From: Burkholderiales bacterium
GTDB taxonomy: Bacteria; Pseudomonadota; Gammaproteobacteria; Burkholderiales; Burkholderiaceae_C
Assembly: GCA_021414305.1 (NCBI GenBank)
Contig: JAIOOS010000011.1
Location: forward strand, 1 to 64,000
Reading direction: 5' to 3'
Length of the DNA stretch: 64,000 bases
The first letter of the stretch is position 1, and every line of letters starts with the position of its first letter. The notes under the pieces are model-generated. The model did no database searches and had not been told where the DNA came from. It worked only from the letters and a program-made list of their open reading frames with translations. The position numbers and the translations under genes were made by a program. Below are positions 21,007 to 29,929 of the stretch, piece after piece.

Positions 21007-21489
21007 ATGGACGCCCTCGCCTTCGCCACGCTGCTCGCGGCCTGCGCACCGCTCGTCAATCCCGACACCGCCGGGGCCTTGGTCCAGGTAGAGAGCGGCT
21101 TCAATCCGCATGCCATAGGTGTCGTGGGCGGTGCGCTCACCCGCCAGCCGCGCAGCGCCGCGGAAGCACTGAGCACTGCCAAGGCACTGAATGCCGCCGG
21201 ACACAACTTCAGTCTCGGCCTGGCGCAGATCAACGTGGGCAACCTGCCGCGCCTCGGACTGACCATTCGCGATGCCCTCGACGGCTGCCAGAACCTGCAT
21301 GCCATGCAGACTGTCCTCGGGGAATGCTTCGAGCGCGCCGGTGGCGAGACAGATTCACAGAGGAACCTTCGCCGCGCCTTCTCCTGCTACTACAGCGGCA
21401 ACTTCACCGCTGGTTTCCGGCACGGCTACGTCGCACGCGTCGTCGCTGCACGACGCACGCAGGCCGCCGTGCGCGGACCCCCGGCCTGA
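21007..21489 (+). CDS. virB1: T4SS lytic transglycosylase
   Basis: 160 aa. Opens peptidoglycan for assembly of the transfer apparatus. Lysozyme-like motifs: ALVQVESGFNPHAIG (catalytic Glu) and NFSLGLAQINVGN, the signature of VirB1-type soluble transglycosylases. ATG 21007 is preferred over the TTG five codons earlier. No obvious signal peptide is long enough, though the hydrophobic N-terminus (ALAFATLLAACAPLV) may serve. Overlaps the end of the preceding gene region and leads the VirB series. Confidence 0.88.
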   Translation: MDALAFATLLAACAPLVNPDTAGALVQVESGFNPHAIGVVGGALTRQPRSAAEALSTAKALNAAGHNFSLGLAQINVGNLPRLGLTIRDALDGCQNLHAMQTVLGECFERAGGETDSQRNLRRAFSCYYSGNFTAGFRHGYVARVVAARRTQAAVRGPPA

Positions 21490-21535
21490 CGTCTCGGATC
21501 TCCACCGGAACTCCATTCAACGAACGAGGTATCCC

Positions 21536-21832
21536 ATGCGCTTCAGTCCTTCCGACCGGTCCCGCTGGCCCGCGCCACACATCGCCGCCCTGCTTGCCGC
21601 TCTGTGCTGCACCCTCGCGTCAGCCCAGGGCTTCGACAAGATCAACACTACCGTCACCAACCTCAACGCCATCCTGGTGACGATCTCGATCGCCGTGGTC
21701 ACGATCGCGATCATCTGGGCCGGCTTCAAGATGATCTTCCAGGGCGCCAGGCTGGCCGACGTCGCCAACGTCCTGATCGGCGGCACCCTGATCGGCGGCG
21801 CCGCAGCGTTCGCCACCTACATCGTCAGCTGA
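21536..21832 (+). CDS. virB2: T4SS major pilin
   Basis: 98 aa. Pilin subunit: cleavable signal (AALLAALCCTLASA, cut after residue 30 or so) then two hydrophobic helices (LNAILVTISIAVVTIAIIWAGFKMIF and VANVLIGGTLIGGAAAFATYIV) separated by a short charged loop, as in all VirB2/TrbC pilins. ATG 21536 follows GAGGTATCCC. Genome order virB1-B2-B3-B4 supports the call. Confidence 0.9.
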   Translation: MRFSPSDRSRWPAPHIAALLAALCCTLASAQGFDKINTTVTNLNAILVTISIAVVTIAIIWAGFKMIFQGARLADVANVLIGGTLIGGAAAFATYIVS

Positions 21833-21848
21833 GAAATCGGGGCGAGCG

Positions 21849-22181
21849 ATGCAGGCCGAAGCCATCTACAAGGGTGCGACCCGTCCGGCCATGAAGATGG
21901 GCATCCCCCTTGTTCCCCTCGTCGTGCTGTTCGGTGGGGGAATGCTGTTGATCCTCTGGATCGGCACGCTACTGACCTGGTGGATTGTTCCCGTCGTTCT
22001 CGTCGCCTTCGTCCCTGCACTCGCCTGGATGCGCTTCGTGACCGCGCGCGACGACCAACGGTTCCGGCAGATGGCCATCGCCCTGAAGCTGCGCATCCGT
22101 AACCGCAACCGCCGCTTCTGGCGATCGCGCAGCTATGCGCCCTACTCCTACCGCGGAGCCCGTGATGCTTTCATTCGCTAG
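21849..22181 (+). CDS. virB3: T4SS inner-membrane protein VirB3
   Basis: 110 aa. Small protein with an N-terminal AIYKGATRPAMKMGIP motif typical of VirB3/TrbD and a hydrophobic hairpin (about 19-60) followed by a basic cytoplasmic tail. Works with VirB4 at the base of the translocon. Its 3' end overlaps virB4 by 17 bp. Confidence 0.9.
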   Translation: MQAEAIYKGATRPAMKMGIPLVPLVVLFGGGMLLILWIGTLLTWWIVPVVLVAFVPALAWMRFVTARDDQRFRQMAIALKLRIRNRNRRFWRSRSYAPYSYRGARDAFIR

Positions 22182-24654
22182 CCGCTCGCGCCGCACAGGG
22201 GCGCCAGCCCTGCACTCACCGTCTGCCACACCGTTCCGCTGGAGCGAGGCGCTTCGTGAGAATCCGCTCGCCCGCTTCATCCCGTTCTCGTCACTCGTCA
22301 CGGCGCATGACGTGATCACCCGGGGCGGTGACTACCTGCGAGTCTGGCGCCTCGAGGGCGTGCCGTTCGAATGCGCCGACGAGCAGATGATCGCCGAGCG
22401 GCACGAGGCCAAATGCAGCCTGCTGCGCAACCTCACGGGCGGCCAGTTTGCCGTCTGGGAGCACCGGTTGCACCGCGCCATCGACGACCGGATGTCGCTG
22501 CCGCCCGAGACCGGCTTCGCCCGGGATCTCGCCGAGGCGTACGACCGGGTCGTGCGGACCGACCGGCTGATGAGCAACGAGCTCTACCTGACGCTCGTCT
22601 ATCGACCGAACGCGGTCTCGGCGGGTCGCGCGCTCCAGTCGCCGCAACGCAGCCGGGCCGAGATCACGGCGGCGCAGGCCGAGGCGCTCCGGGTCATGGC
22701 AGAAAAGTCGGCGCTGATCGAGCGCTTGCTGCGAGGGTTCGAGCCGACGCCACTCGGCCCGGTCCGCCGAAACGGCCGCGACTACTCCGAGGTGGCCGAA
22801 TTCCTGGGCTACCTGGTCAACGGCAAGCATCGCGCGGTACCGATGCACTCCGGACCGCTCTATCGAACCCTGCCTACCGCCCGACTCTCCTTCGGCACCG
22901 ACAAGCTCGAGATTCGCAACGGCGACGAGCGTCGCTACGCTGCCTTCGTCGACATCCACGAGTACGCCGACGCGGTCGAGCCCGGCGTTCTCGACACCCT
23001 GCTCTACGAGCGCAGCGAGTTCATCGAGACGCAGAGCCTGTCGATCCTGCCGCGCCGCGAAGCGACGCGAGCGCTCGAACTGCAGCGGGACCAGCTCATC
23101 GCCAGCGACGACGTCGTCGCCAGCCAGGTCGCCGAGATGGACCTCGCCTTGAACGAGCTCGGCGACGGCCAGTTCTGCATCGGCGAATACCACTACAGCC
23201 TGCTCGTCTTCGGCGACAACGTCGCCGACGCCGGCCGGCGCGCCGCGCAAGCAGTCGGTGCCGTCGGCGAGGCCTGCAGCATCCAGATGCGCCCGGTCGA
23301 CCTGGTCGCCGACGCCGCCTGGTTCGCGCAGCTTCCTGGAAACTGGCAATGGCGCCCCCGCGCCGCCAAGCTCTCCTCGCGCGCCTTTGCCGCCCTGGCA
23401 TGCGGCCACAACTTCACGCGCGGAAAGCGCGACGGCAACCCCTGGGGTGAGGCCCTGGCTCTCCTGAACTCACCAGGCGGTCAGCCCTTCTATCTGAACC
23501 TGCACAAGAGCCCCGAGTGCGAGGACTCGGAAGACAAGAAGCTTCCAGGCAACACCCTGATCCTTGGTTCGACCGGGGTCGGCAAGACCACTCTCGTCAT
23601 GTTCCTGCTGGCGCTCACCCGCAAATGGCAGCCCGCACCGCGCCTCGTCCTGTTCGACCTCGATCGAGGCAGCGAGATCGCCTTGCGTGCCTTGGGGGGC
23701 CGCTACTTCACCCTGGAAGCCGGCAAACCCACTGGTCTCAACCCGCTGCAGCGCGAGCCCAACGCCTGGCGGATCCAGTTCTGGCAGCAACTCGTTCGCA
23801 CGTGCATCGAGACGCCGAACCTGCTGCTCCTCCCGGCCGACAATCGGGCGATCGCCGACGCGGTGCGCGCCGTCGCCCTCATGCCGCGACATTTGCGGCG
23901 GTTCTCCACCGTCCGGCAGAACCTGCCCAAGGCGGGGGACAACAGCCTCTACGAGCGCCTGGGCCGCTGGTGCGAGGGCGGAGCCCTCGGCTGGGTCTTC
24001 GACGAGGCCGACGATCGTCTGACGGACCTCAGCGAGGCGAGCGCCATCGGCTTCGACACCACCGAGTTCCTGGACCTGCCGGAGGTGCGGACGCCCGTGA
24101 TGCTGTACCTGCTCGACGTCATGGGAGAGCTGGTCGATGGCAGCCGGCTGATCTACGTCATCTCCGAGTTCTGGAAGGCCCTCGACAACGAGATCTTCAG
24201 CGATTTCGCCAAGCAGAAGCAGAAGACGATCAGGAAGCAGAACGGCCTGGGCATCTTCGACACCCAGAGCCCTTCGGATGTGCTGCGTCACTCCATCGGC
24301 CGGACCATGGTCGAGCAGAGCGTGACCAAGATCTTTCTTGCCAACCCGGAGGCGCTGCGCCAGGAGTACGTCGAAGGCTTCGGCCTGACCGACGCCGAGT
24401 ACGAAACGGTCAAGAGCCTGGGGGCACGCAATGGCCGCGTTTTCATGGTCAAGCAGGGCGACCGCAGCGCCGTCTGCCAACTCGACCTGACCGGCATGGA
24501 GGACTTCGTGACAGTCCTCTCAGGTACCACCGACAACGTTGTATTGCTGGACACGATCCGCGCGCGAGTCGGCGACGACCCCGCAGTCTGGAGGCCACTC
24601 CTGCTCGATGCGATCCGTGCCCGCAAGTCATCGTCGGAAAGGAGAGTCCCATGA
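22165..24654 (+). CDS. virB4: T4SS ATPase VirB4
   Basis: 829 aa. The largest T4SS motor, needed for pilus assembly and substrate transfer. Walker A GSTGVGKTT near residue 466, Walker B-like LVLFDLDRGSEIALRALGG and the C-terminal RecA-like domain with the IRKQNGLGIFDTQSPSD segment are all VirB4/CagE traits. ATG 22165 with GGAG seven bases upstream is preferred to the track ATG at 22135, which lies deep in virB3. Full length. Confidence 0.95.
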   Translation: MLSFASRSRRTGAPALHSPSATPFRWSEALRENPLARFIPFSSLVTAHDVITRGGDYLRVWRLEGVPFECADEQMIAERHEAKCSLLRNLTGGQFAVWEHRLHRAIDDRMSLPPETGFARDLAEAYDRVVRTDRLMSNELYLTLVYRPNAVSAGRALQSPQRSRAEITAAQAEALRVMAEKSALIERLLRGFEPTPLGPVRRNGRDYSEVAEFLGYLVNGKHRAVPMHSGPLYRTLPTARLSFGTDKLEIRNGDERRYAAFVDIHEYADAVEPGVLDTLLYERSEFIETQSLSILPRREATRALELQRDQLIASDDVVASQVAEMDLALNELGDGQFCIGEYHYSLLVFGDNVADAGRRAAQAVGAVGEACSIQMRPVDLVADAAWFAQLPGNWQWRPRAAKLSSRAFAALACGHNFTRGKRDGNPWGEALALLNSPGGQPFYLNLHKSPECEDSEDKKLPGNTLILGSTGVGKTTLVMFLLALTRKWQPAPRLVLFDLDRGSEIALRALGGRYFTLEAGKPTGLNPLQREPNAWRIQFWQQLVRTCIETPNLLLLPADNRAIADAVRAVALMPRHLRRFSTVRQNLPKAGDNSLYERLGRWCEGGALGWVFDEADDRLTDLSEASAIGFDTTEFLDLPEVRTPVMLYLLDVMGELVDGSRLIYVISEFWKALDNEIFSDFAKQKQKTIRKQNGLGIFDTQSPSDVLRHSIGRTMVEQSVTKIFLANPEALRQEYVEGFGLTDAEYETVKSLGARNGRVFMVKQGDRSAVCQLDLTGMEDFVTVLSGTTDNVVLLDTIRARVGDDPAVWRPLLLDAIRARKSSSERRVP

Positions 24655-25067
24655 ATCACGTCCCGTCAATCCTTCTCATCACAGCGGTTCTGGCATGCCA
24701 CGGCACTGCTTCGCGAGCCCAGACCGTTCCCGGCAACGAAGCGGTGCGAACCACTGGCACAGGCAAGTCCGTCGACCTGCCGCCGGTGCCGGCATCGGTC
24801 AGCAAGCCCTGCGCAGCGACGGCGGCCTGCCACGCTGGAGCCTGGCACATGGTCGAGACCTCCGATGGCCTGCGCGAGTGCACCGAGCCATATGCACGAC
24901 CGACGACTTGCCGTGTCTCCTCCTATGGGACACAGAAGCTACCGCGCCTCTGGATCGTAAAGACGCAGGCACGCTGGCGCTGGTGCCAGTACCCGGACCT
25001 AGGCAGCAAGTGCGTTGACATCTTTGCCAAGCCGCCGGCCAACCTTCCTTACGACGCCATTCAGTAA
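24651..25067 (+). CDS. Exported Cys-rich protein inside T4SS operon (virB7 position)
   Basis: 138 aa. The start overlaps the virB4 stop (ATGA) after a strong AAAGGAGAGTCCC. The signal peptide MNHVPSILLITAVLACHGTASRA contains a Cys, but VLAC is a poor lipobox. The mature part has paired cysteines (KPCAATAACHAG, REC, TTC, WCQY, KC). There is no VirB7 lipoprotein in the operon and this is the only small exported candidate here, so a VirB7-like role is possible but unproven. Confidence 0.65.
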   Translation: MNHVPSILLITAVLACHGTASRAQTVPGNEAVRTTGTGKSVDLPPVPASVSKPCAATAACHAGAWHMVETSDGLRECTEPYARPTTCRVSSYGTQKLPRLWIVKTQARWRWCQYPDLGSKCVDIFAKPPANLPYDAIQ

Positions 25068-25079
25068 GCGGAGGCTAAT

Positions 25080-26189
25080 GTGTTTGCCTGGCTGGGCTCC
25101 AAGTTCACGTCGATCCTGAGCACCTATGTGCTCGGCGTCGTGTCCTCGCTGATGAGCGCGATCACACCGATCGCGCTCTCGGCGATGACCCTCTGGGTTC
25201 TGCTCTACGGCTGGGCGGTACTTCGGAACGAAGTGTCCGAGACCGTGCCGGCGTTCCTCTGGAACGTGACCAAGATCGGTCTCGTCCTCGCCTTCGCGTT
25301 GAATTCCGGGGTCTACGTAGCCAATGTCGTCGACACCGCCAACGGGTTGGCGACAGGTGTGGCGACAACCTTTCTTCCCGCTGGCGCACCTGCGGCAACG
25401 ATCACCTCTCCGTACAGCCTGCTCGACCAGTTCAATGACAAGGCCAGCAAGCAGGTGTCCGACATCATGGCGGAGGCCGGGATCACGCGGCTGGACCTCT
25501 TCCTCGCCGCGGGTGTGTTCTCGGTCGGCACCGTTGCCTTTCTATGCGTCGCGGTCTTCATCGTCACGCTGGCGACGGTCCTGCTCTCTTTCGTCATCGG
25601 GGTCGGCCCTGTCTTTGTGCTCTGCCTGGCCTGGAGGCCGACGCAACGTTTCTTCGACAGCTGGCTGTCGGTACTGCTCAACGCTGTCGTCCTGACCTGG
25701 TTCGCGTTCTTCGCGCTCGGCCTCAGCGCCTTCATCGGCGAGCAGATGTTTACGGCTATCGAGGGCAGCGGCGGATTCACGGACTCGGCGCTTAACGCCC
25801 TGGGTGAATCGATCCGCTACTGCGTGCTGATGATCGTCATGGCGATCATCTGTTTCCAGGCACCGAGCCTCGCCTCGGCCCTCACCGGCGGCGCCGCCGT
25901 GCAGCAGGGGATCCAGATGGTGCAGAACGCCATGATGGTCGCTGGGTTGCGGGCCAGTCGTTCACCATCTGCCGCCGCCGGCACCGCGTCGACCGCATCG
26001 GCCGGCGGCGTCATCCGCGCTGGATCGGGCATACCCCACGCCGCCGGCGTCGCGACGGGACGAGCCGCCCTGGCCGGCGCCCGCTTCGCCGGAACCATGG
26101 CCACCGGCGCCGGCGCCATGGTGCGTGGCGCATACACCCAGGCCCGTTCTGCCGCCTACCGCCTTGCCGCGCTGCGCGGCCGGGCCTGA
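25080..26189 (+). CDS. virB6: T4SS polytopic inner-membrane protein VirB6
   Basis: 369 aa from GTG 25080 after GCGGAGGCTAAT. Five or more membrane segments, with the family hallmark around FVIGVGPVFVLCLAWRPTQRFFDSWLSVLLNAVVLTW (about 175-215). Its Ala-rich C-terminus is long and low-complexity. Forms the inner-membrane channel with VirB3, B8 and B10. Here it precedes virB5, the reverse of the Agrobacterium order. Confidence 0.9.
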   Translation: MFAWLGSKFTSILSTYVLGVVSSLMSAITPIALSAMTLWVLLYGWAVLRNEVSETVPAFLWNVTKIGLVLAFALNSGVYVANVVDTANGLATGVATTFLPAGAPAATITSPYSLLDQFNDKASKQVSDIMAEAGITRLDLFLAAGVFSVGTVAFLCVAVFIVTLATVLLSFVIGVGPVFVLCLAWRPTQRFFDSWLSVLLNAVVLTWFAFFALGLSAFIGEQMFTAIEGSGGFTDSALNALGESIRYCVLMIVMAIICFQAPSLASALTGGAAVQQGIQMVQNAMMVAGLRASRSPSAAAGTASTASAGGVIRAGSGIPHAAGVATGRAALAGARFAGTMATGAGAMVRGAYTQARSAAYRLAALRGRA

Positions 26190-26205
26190 TACCGCAAGGA
26201 GTTCC

Positions 26206-26904
26206 ATGGAAAAGCCCTTCCGCCTCGCCGCCCTCGCCCTGGTCACCGGCCTGTCCATCCCGGGCGTTCACGCCCAAGGCATCCCGGTGATCGACGTGGC
26301 CAACCTCGTGCAGACGATCCAGCAGGTGATGAACGACATCACCGAAATCGAGAACCAGGTCGAGCAGATCCGGCAGATGCAGAACCAGGTCACCGGCATG
26401 ACCGGGAGCCGAAACCTCGGCAACGTCTTCAACAGCGCCACGCTGAAGAACTACGTCCCGGCGAACGCCTTCACGGTCGTCAATGCCGTCGATTCCGGTG
26501 GCTACGGAGGCTTGACGACCACGGGCAAGTCGCTCCGCGATGTTGGTATGGTCTACAACTGCCTGGACCGCACCGGTGCTGCGCGCACGAACTGCCAGGC
26601 CACCCTCGCCCAGCCGTACCAGCAGAAGGCGCTGCTCCAGGACGCCATGCAGGCGGCGTCAGGACGTCTCGGCCAGATCAGCTCGCTGATGAGCCAGATC
26701 AACTCGACCGACGATCAGAAGGCCGTGCTCGAGATCCAGGCCCGCATCGGCGCCGAGAACGCGATGCTCCAGCACGAGATGTCGCAGGTGCACATGCTCA
26801 CCGGCATGGCCGATAGCGAAGAGCGGATCGCCCGCTCGCGCGAGCGGGAACGGCAGTACGAGATGCTGACCCGCACCGGCAAGATCTCCGACTACCTGCG
26901 CTGA
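26206..26904 (+). CDS. virB5: T4SS minor pilin-tip protein VirB5
   Basis: 232 aa. Signal peptide (ALALVTGLSIPGVHA) then a long helical region with IDVANLVQTIQQVMNDITEIENQVEQI, the N-terminal pattern of VirB5/TrbJ proteins that sit at the pilus tip and contact recipient cells. The C-terminal half is coiled coil and Gln-rich. ATG 26206 follows AAGGAGTTCC; the track start is upstream inside virB6. Confidence 0.85.
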   Translation: MEKPFRLAALALVTGLSIPGVHAQGIPVIDVANLVQTIQQVMNDITEIENQVEQIRQMQNQVTGMTGSRNLGNVFNSATLKNYVPANAFTVVNAVDSGGYGGLTTTGKSLRDVGMVYNCLDRTGAARTNCQATLAQPYQQKALLQDAMQAASGRLGQISSLMSQINSTDDQKAVLEIQARIGAENAMLQHEMSQVHMLTGMADSEERIARSRERERQYEMLTRTGKISDYLR

Positions 26905-26911
26905 GGCAACT

Positions 26912-27667
26912 ATGGGCTCGATGCTGCAGGACCGGCTGCGCGCCGACCCGGCCGCGGTCCCCGACAAGGAAGTCTTCTTGGCGGTCAATCGCGCCTGGGA
27001 GCTCGACCGGGCCACCTTGCTGGAACGGTCGGAACGCCGCGCATGGATCGTCGGCGGCACGGGCGTCGTGACAGCCATCCTGGCGGTGATGGCGGTCTTC
27101 GCGCAGGGGCCGTTGCGCCAGGTCGTGGGCCTGCCCATCGTCGTCGACCGGGTCACCGGCGAGACCACGATCCAGCAGCGCCTCAACGTCGAATCCGTCC
27201 CGGTGATAGATGCGCTCGACAAGCACAACCTCGCCGTCTTTGTCCGCGCGAGGGAAGGCTACGGCTGGTGGTTCCTGCAACGCGACTTCGACCAGGTAGC
27301 GCGGATGGCAGTGCCGACGGTGTTCGCCGACTACAACCGGCAGTTCGAAGGCGAAGCTGCGCTGCAGAAGAAGCTCGCGGGCACCGAAGAGTGGCGGATC
27401 CAGATCGTCGGTGTTCGCCTGTCGGCCTCGGGGCGACGCGGCAACGCCGGCACGGCCACCGTCACCTACGACAAGGTCGTCCGCCTCGTCGAGAAGAACC
27501 TGCCGGACACGACCTCGCGCCACGTCGCCAGCGTTGTCTACGAGTACCAGCCCAAGGTGCTCGCCAAGGAGAAAGACCGGATCGAGAACCCGTTTGGATT
27601 CGTCGTCACCGCGTACCGATCCGACCCCGAGATCGCGGCGGCACCGGCGCCGGCGGCGACCAGGTAG
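26912..27667 (+). CDS. virB8: T4SS assembly factor VirB8
   Basis: 251 aa. Bitopic inner-membrane protein: cytoplasmic N-terminus, one membrane helix (WIVGGTGVVTAILAVMAVFA, about 45-64) and a periplasmic NTF2-like domain with YGWWFLQRDFDQVARM and VVYEYQPKV, all classic VirB8/TrbF features. Starts 7 bp after virB5. Nucleates assembly with VirB9 and B10. Confidence 0.92.
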   Translation: MGSMLQDRLRADPAAVPDKEVFLAVNRAWELDRATLLERSERRAWIVGGTGVVTAILAVMAVFAQGPLRQVVGLPIVVDRVTGETTIQQRLNVESVPVIDALDKHNLAVFVRAREGYGWWFLQRDFDQVARMAVPTVFADYNRQFEGEAALQKKLAGTEEWRIQIVGVRLSASGRRGNAGTATVTYDKVVRLVEKNLPDTTSRHVASVVYEYQPKVLAKEKDRIENPFGFVVTAYRSDPEIAAAPAPAATR

Positions 27668-27677
27668 CGAGGCTGCC

Positions 27678-28571
27678 ATGCACCTGATCCGAATCCTCGC
27701 TGCCGGATTGCTCACCTTCGCGATTGGCGGCGCGCTCGCGGCCGACACCTCCGATCCGCGCTTGCGTCAAGTCTGGTACGACCCGCAGGCCGTAGTCACC
27801 GTGCCGGTGAAGCGGGGCATCGTCACCGACATCGTCCTCGACGCCGACGAGGTCATCACCGACCTCGCCTCGGGCCTGGGCGGCGATTGCACCAAGGCCG
27901 AGGCGACCTGGTGCATCGCCGCGCAGCCAGGGGGCCGCCATATCTTCGTCAAGCCGAAGAGCACGGCAGGTACGGCGAACAACCTGGCTGTGGTTACCGA
28001 CAAGCGCAGCCACTCCTTCCGGCTCGAACTGCTGGCTGAGAACGACGCGCGCCCGCCGGTCTATCGGCTGTTGGTCCGGGCAGTACCGCCGCTACCGCCG
28101 CCGGCACTAGTCGCCGCGCCTCACCGTTTCGCCCCTGAAGCCGAGATCGCCGAACCAGCCGCACCACGCCAATCCGACGTGATCGCGGAAAGGCTCCGGA
28201 CCGCGCCGGTGCCCGTGAACTCCGACTATTCGCTCGCCGAAGGCACGGGCTCCGAGGACATCGTTCCGTCACTCGTCTTCGACGATGGCCGCTTCACCTA
28301 TCTGCGGTTTGCGAACAACCGGGAGGTGCCGGCGGTCTTCCACGTGCAGGGGGACGGCTCGGAGGCGCTGGTCAACGTGCGCATGGAGGGTGACCTGCTG
28401 ATCGTCGACCGGGTCAGTCGCCGGCTGATGCTGCGCGCCGGCAACGCCGTCGTGGGTCTCTGGAATGAGTCGTTCGACCCCGACGGAGTTCCGCCCGCAG
28501 GCGGCACCACCGTGCCGGGTGTCGAGCGGACGATCGTCGGACGAGGCGCATCGGCAAGGGGGCGGCCATGA
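27678..28571 (+). CDS. virB9: T4SS outer-membrane core protein VirB9
   Basis: 297 aa. Signal peptide, then an N-terminal beta domain (DPRLRQVWYDPQAVVTVPVKRGIVTDIVLDADE) that opens all VirB9/TrbG proteins, a proline-rich linker, and the C-terminal VirB9 domain (PSLVFDDGRFTYLRFANNREVPAVF). Forms the outer-membrane ring with VirB10. Ends in a 4-base overlap with virB10. Confidence 0.93.
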   Translation: MHLIRILAAGLLTFAIGGALAADTSDPRLRQVWYDPQAVVTVPVKRGIVTDIVLDADEVITDLASGLGGDCTKAEATWCIAAQPGGRHIFVKPKSTAGTANNLAVVTDKRSHSFRLELLAENDARPPVYRLLVRAVPPLPPPALVAAPHRFAPEAEIAEPAAPRQSDVIAERLRTAPVPVNSDYSLAEGTGSEDIVPSLVFDDGRFTYLRFANNREVPAVFHVQGDGSEALVNVRMEGDLLIVDRVSRRLMLRAGNAVVGLWNESFDPDGVPPAGGTTVPGVERTIVGRGASARGRP

Positions 28572-29929
28572 GCAACGATGTTCGCCCGGACAAGGACATG
28601 CCGGACGCCGCGAAGGCATCGGGCGACAGCGCGACCGGGTTGGAAAGCGAAGCCGGCATTCCGAGCGTCAGCCAGCCAAGGACCGTGACCGTGTCCCGCA
28701 AGGGTCTGTTCGCCCTCGCCTTTTTCGCCGTCTCGCTCGTCGCCGTCTCCGCTGTCTCGATCCATCGCGCCTTCGGCTCCAAGAACGAGATCCAGGAGGC
28801 GTCGAAGCGCGTGGCCGACCGTCCCGCTGCGGCAGGCACAGAGCCGCGACGCCTCGACCTCACCCTCCCGGTGGCCGCTTCGGCGGCAAGTGCACCCGCC
28901 GGCCGGATGATCCCGGCGATCCAACCCCTGCCCGACGACGGCCCTGCGCAACCAATCCCGGTTCGCCGCAACGAAACACCCCGGACCTTGCCCGAGGATG
29001 CACCCGCCGTACTGCTCTCCAGCCGGCCCGGCATCACTGGCGCAAACAGACAGGCGACCGCGGTCGCTGCAACCGGCGGCGAGGGCGCCGACAAAGGCGA
29101 TCCCCTGGACAACACCCGGCGGAACCTGGACGCCTATCAGCAACGCCTGCAGGGACTGCTCGACACGTTGACCGCGCGAACCGACGCTGTCACCAAGTCC
29201 GCCAACGGCACTCCCTCGCTGCCCCTTCCTCTGCTTCCATTACCCACTGGCGCTGGAGGCACGGCTCCGGCCGGCGCCGGCCTCTTCGGTGGTCAGCTGC
29301 AAGGCTCTGCGACCCCTCGGGTCGTTGCCGGCAGCATTGCCAACCGCAGCCTGACTCTGCCGAAAGGCACCGCCTTCACCTGCGCCCTGAAGACGCGCCT
29401 CGTCAACGCCGCGTCTGGCTTCGTCAGCTGCCAGGTCCTGCGCAATGTCTTCAGCGAGGACGGGCGGGTGCTCCTGATCGAGCGCGGCTCGCACCTCGAC
29501 GGTGAGTACCGGACCTCCTCCGCGCGACCCGGGACGGTCCGGATCCCTGTCCTCTGGACCCGCCTGCGCACACCAAATGCGGTGACTGTCGACATTGAGT
29601 CCCCCGGAACCGGCGCCTTGGGCGAGTCGGGTATCGACGGCTACGTCGACAACCGATGGTTCGAACGGATCGGAGCGGCCATGCTGCTCTCCGTCATCAA
29701 CGACGCGATGGCGTTCGCGATCCAGAAGCAGACCAGCAGCGGCGATGGCGACACCATCCTGTTGCCCGCGACGACGGGCAACACCAGCAAGCTCGCCGAG
29801 AAGGTGCTCGACAGCACGATCAACATCCCGCCCCTGATCTACCAGAACCAGGGCGCGGTCGTCGGCATCTACGTCGCCCGGGACGTCGACTTCTCGTCGG
29901 TTTACGAGCTGAAGGCGGTCGAGCGGTGA
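28568..29929 (+). CDS. virB10: T4SS envelope-spanning scaffold VirB10
   Basis: 453 aa. One membrane helix near residues 45-65 (GLFALAFFAVSLVAVSAVSIH), a proline-rich periplasmic stretch and the TrbI/VirB10 C-terminal beta-barrel (AGSIANRSLTLPKGTAFTCALKTRLVNA, VLLIERGSHLDGEY, LLSVINDAMAFAIQ). Transmits energy from the ATPases to the outer-membrane channel. ATGA overlap at the start and GTGA overlap with virB11 at the end show coupled translation. Confidence 0.95.
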   Translation: MSNDVRPDKDMPDAAKASGDSATGLESEAGIPSVSQPRTVTVSRKGLFALAFFAVSLVAVSAVSIHRAFGSKNEIQEASKRVADRPAAAGTEPRRLDLTLPVAASAASAPAGRMIPAIQPLPDDGPAQPIPVRRNETPRTLPEDAPAVLLSSRPGITGANRQATAVAATGGEGADKGDPLDNTRRNLDAYQQRLQGLLDTLTARTDAVTKSANGTPSLPLPLLPLPTGAGGTAPAGAGLFGGQLQGSATPRVVAGSIANRSLTLPKGTAFTCALKTRLVNAASGFVSCQVLRNVFSEDGRVLLIERGSHLDGEYRTSSARPGTVRIPVLWTRLRTPNAVTVDIESPGTGALGESGIDGYVDNRWFERIGAAMLLSVINDAMAFAIQKQTSSGDGDTILLPATTGNTSKLAEKVLDSTINIPPLIYQNQGAVVGIYVARDVDFSSVYELKAVER

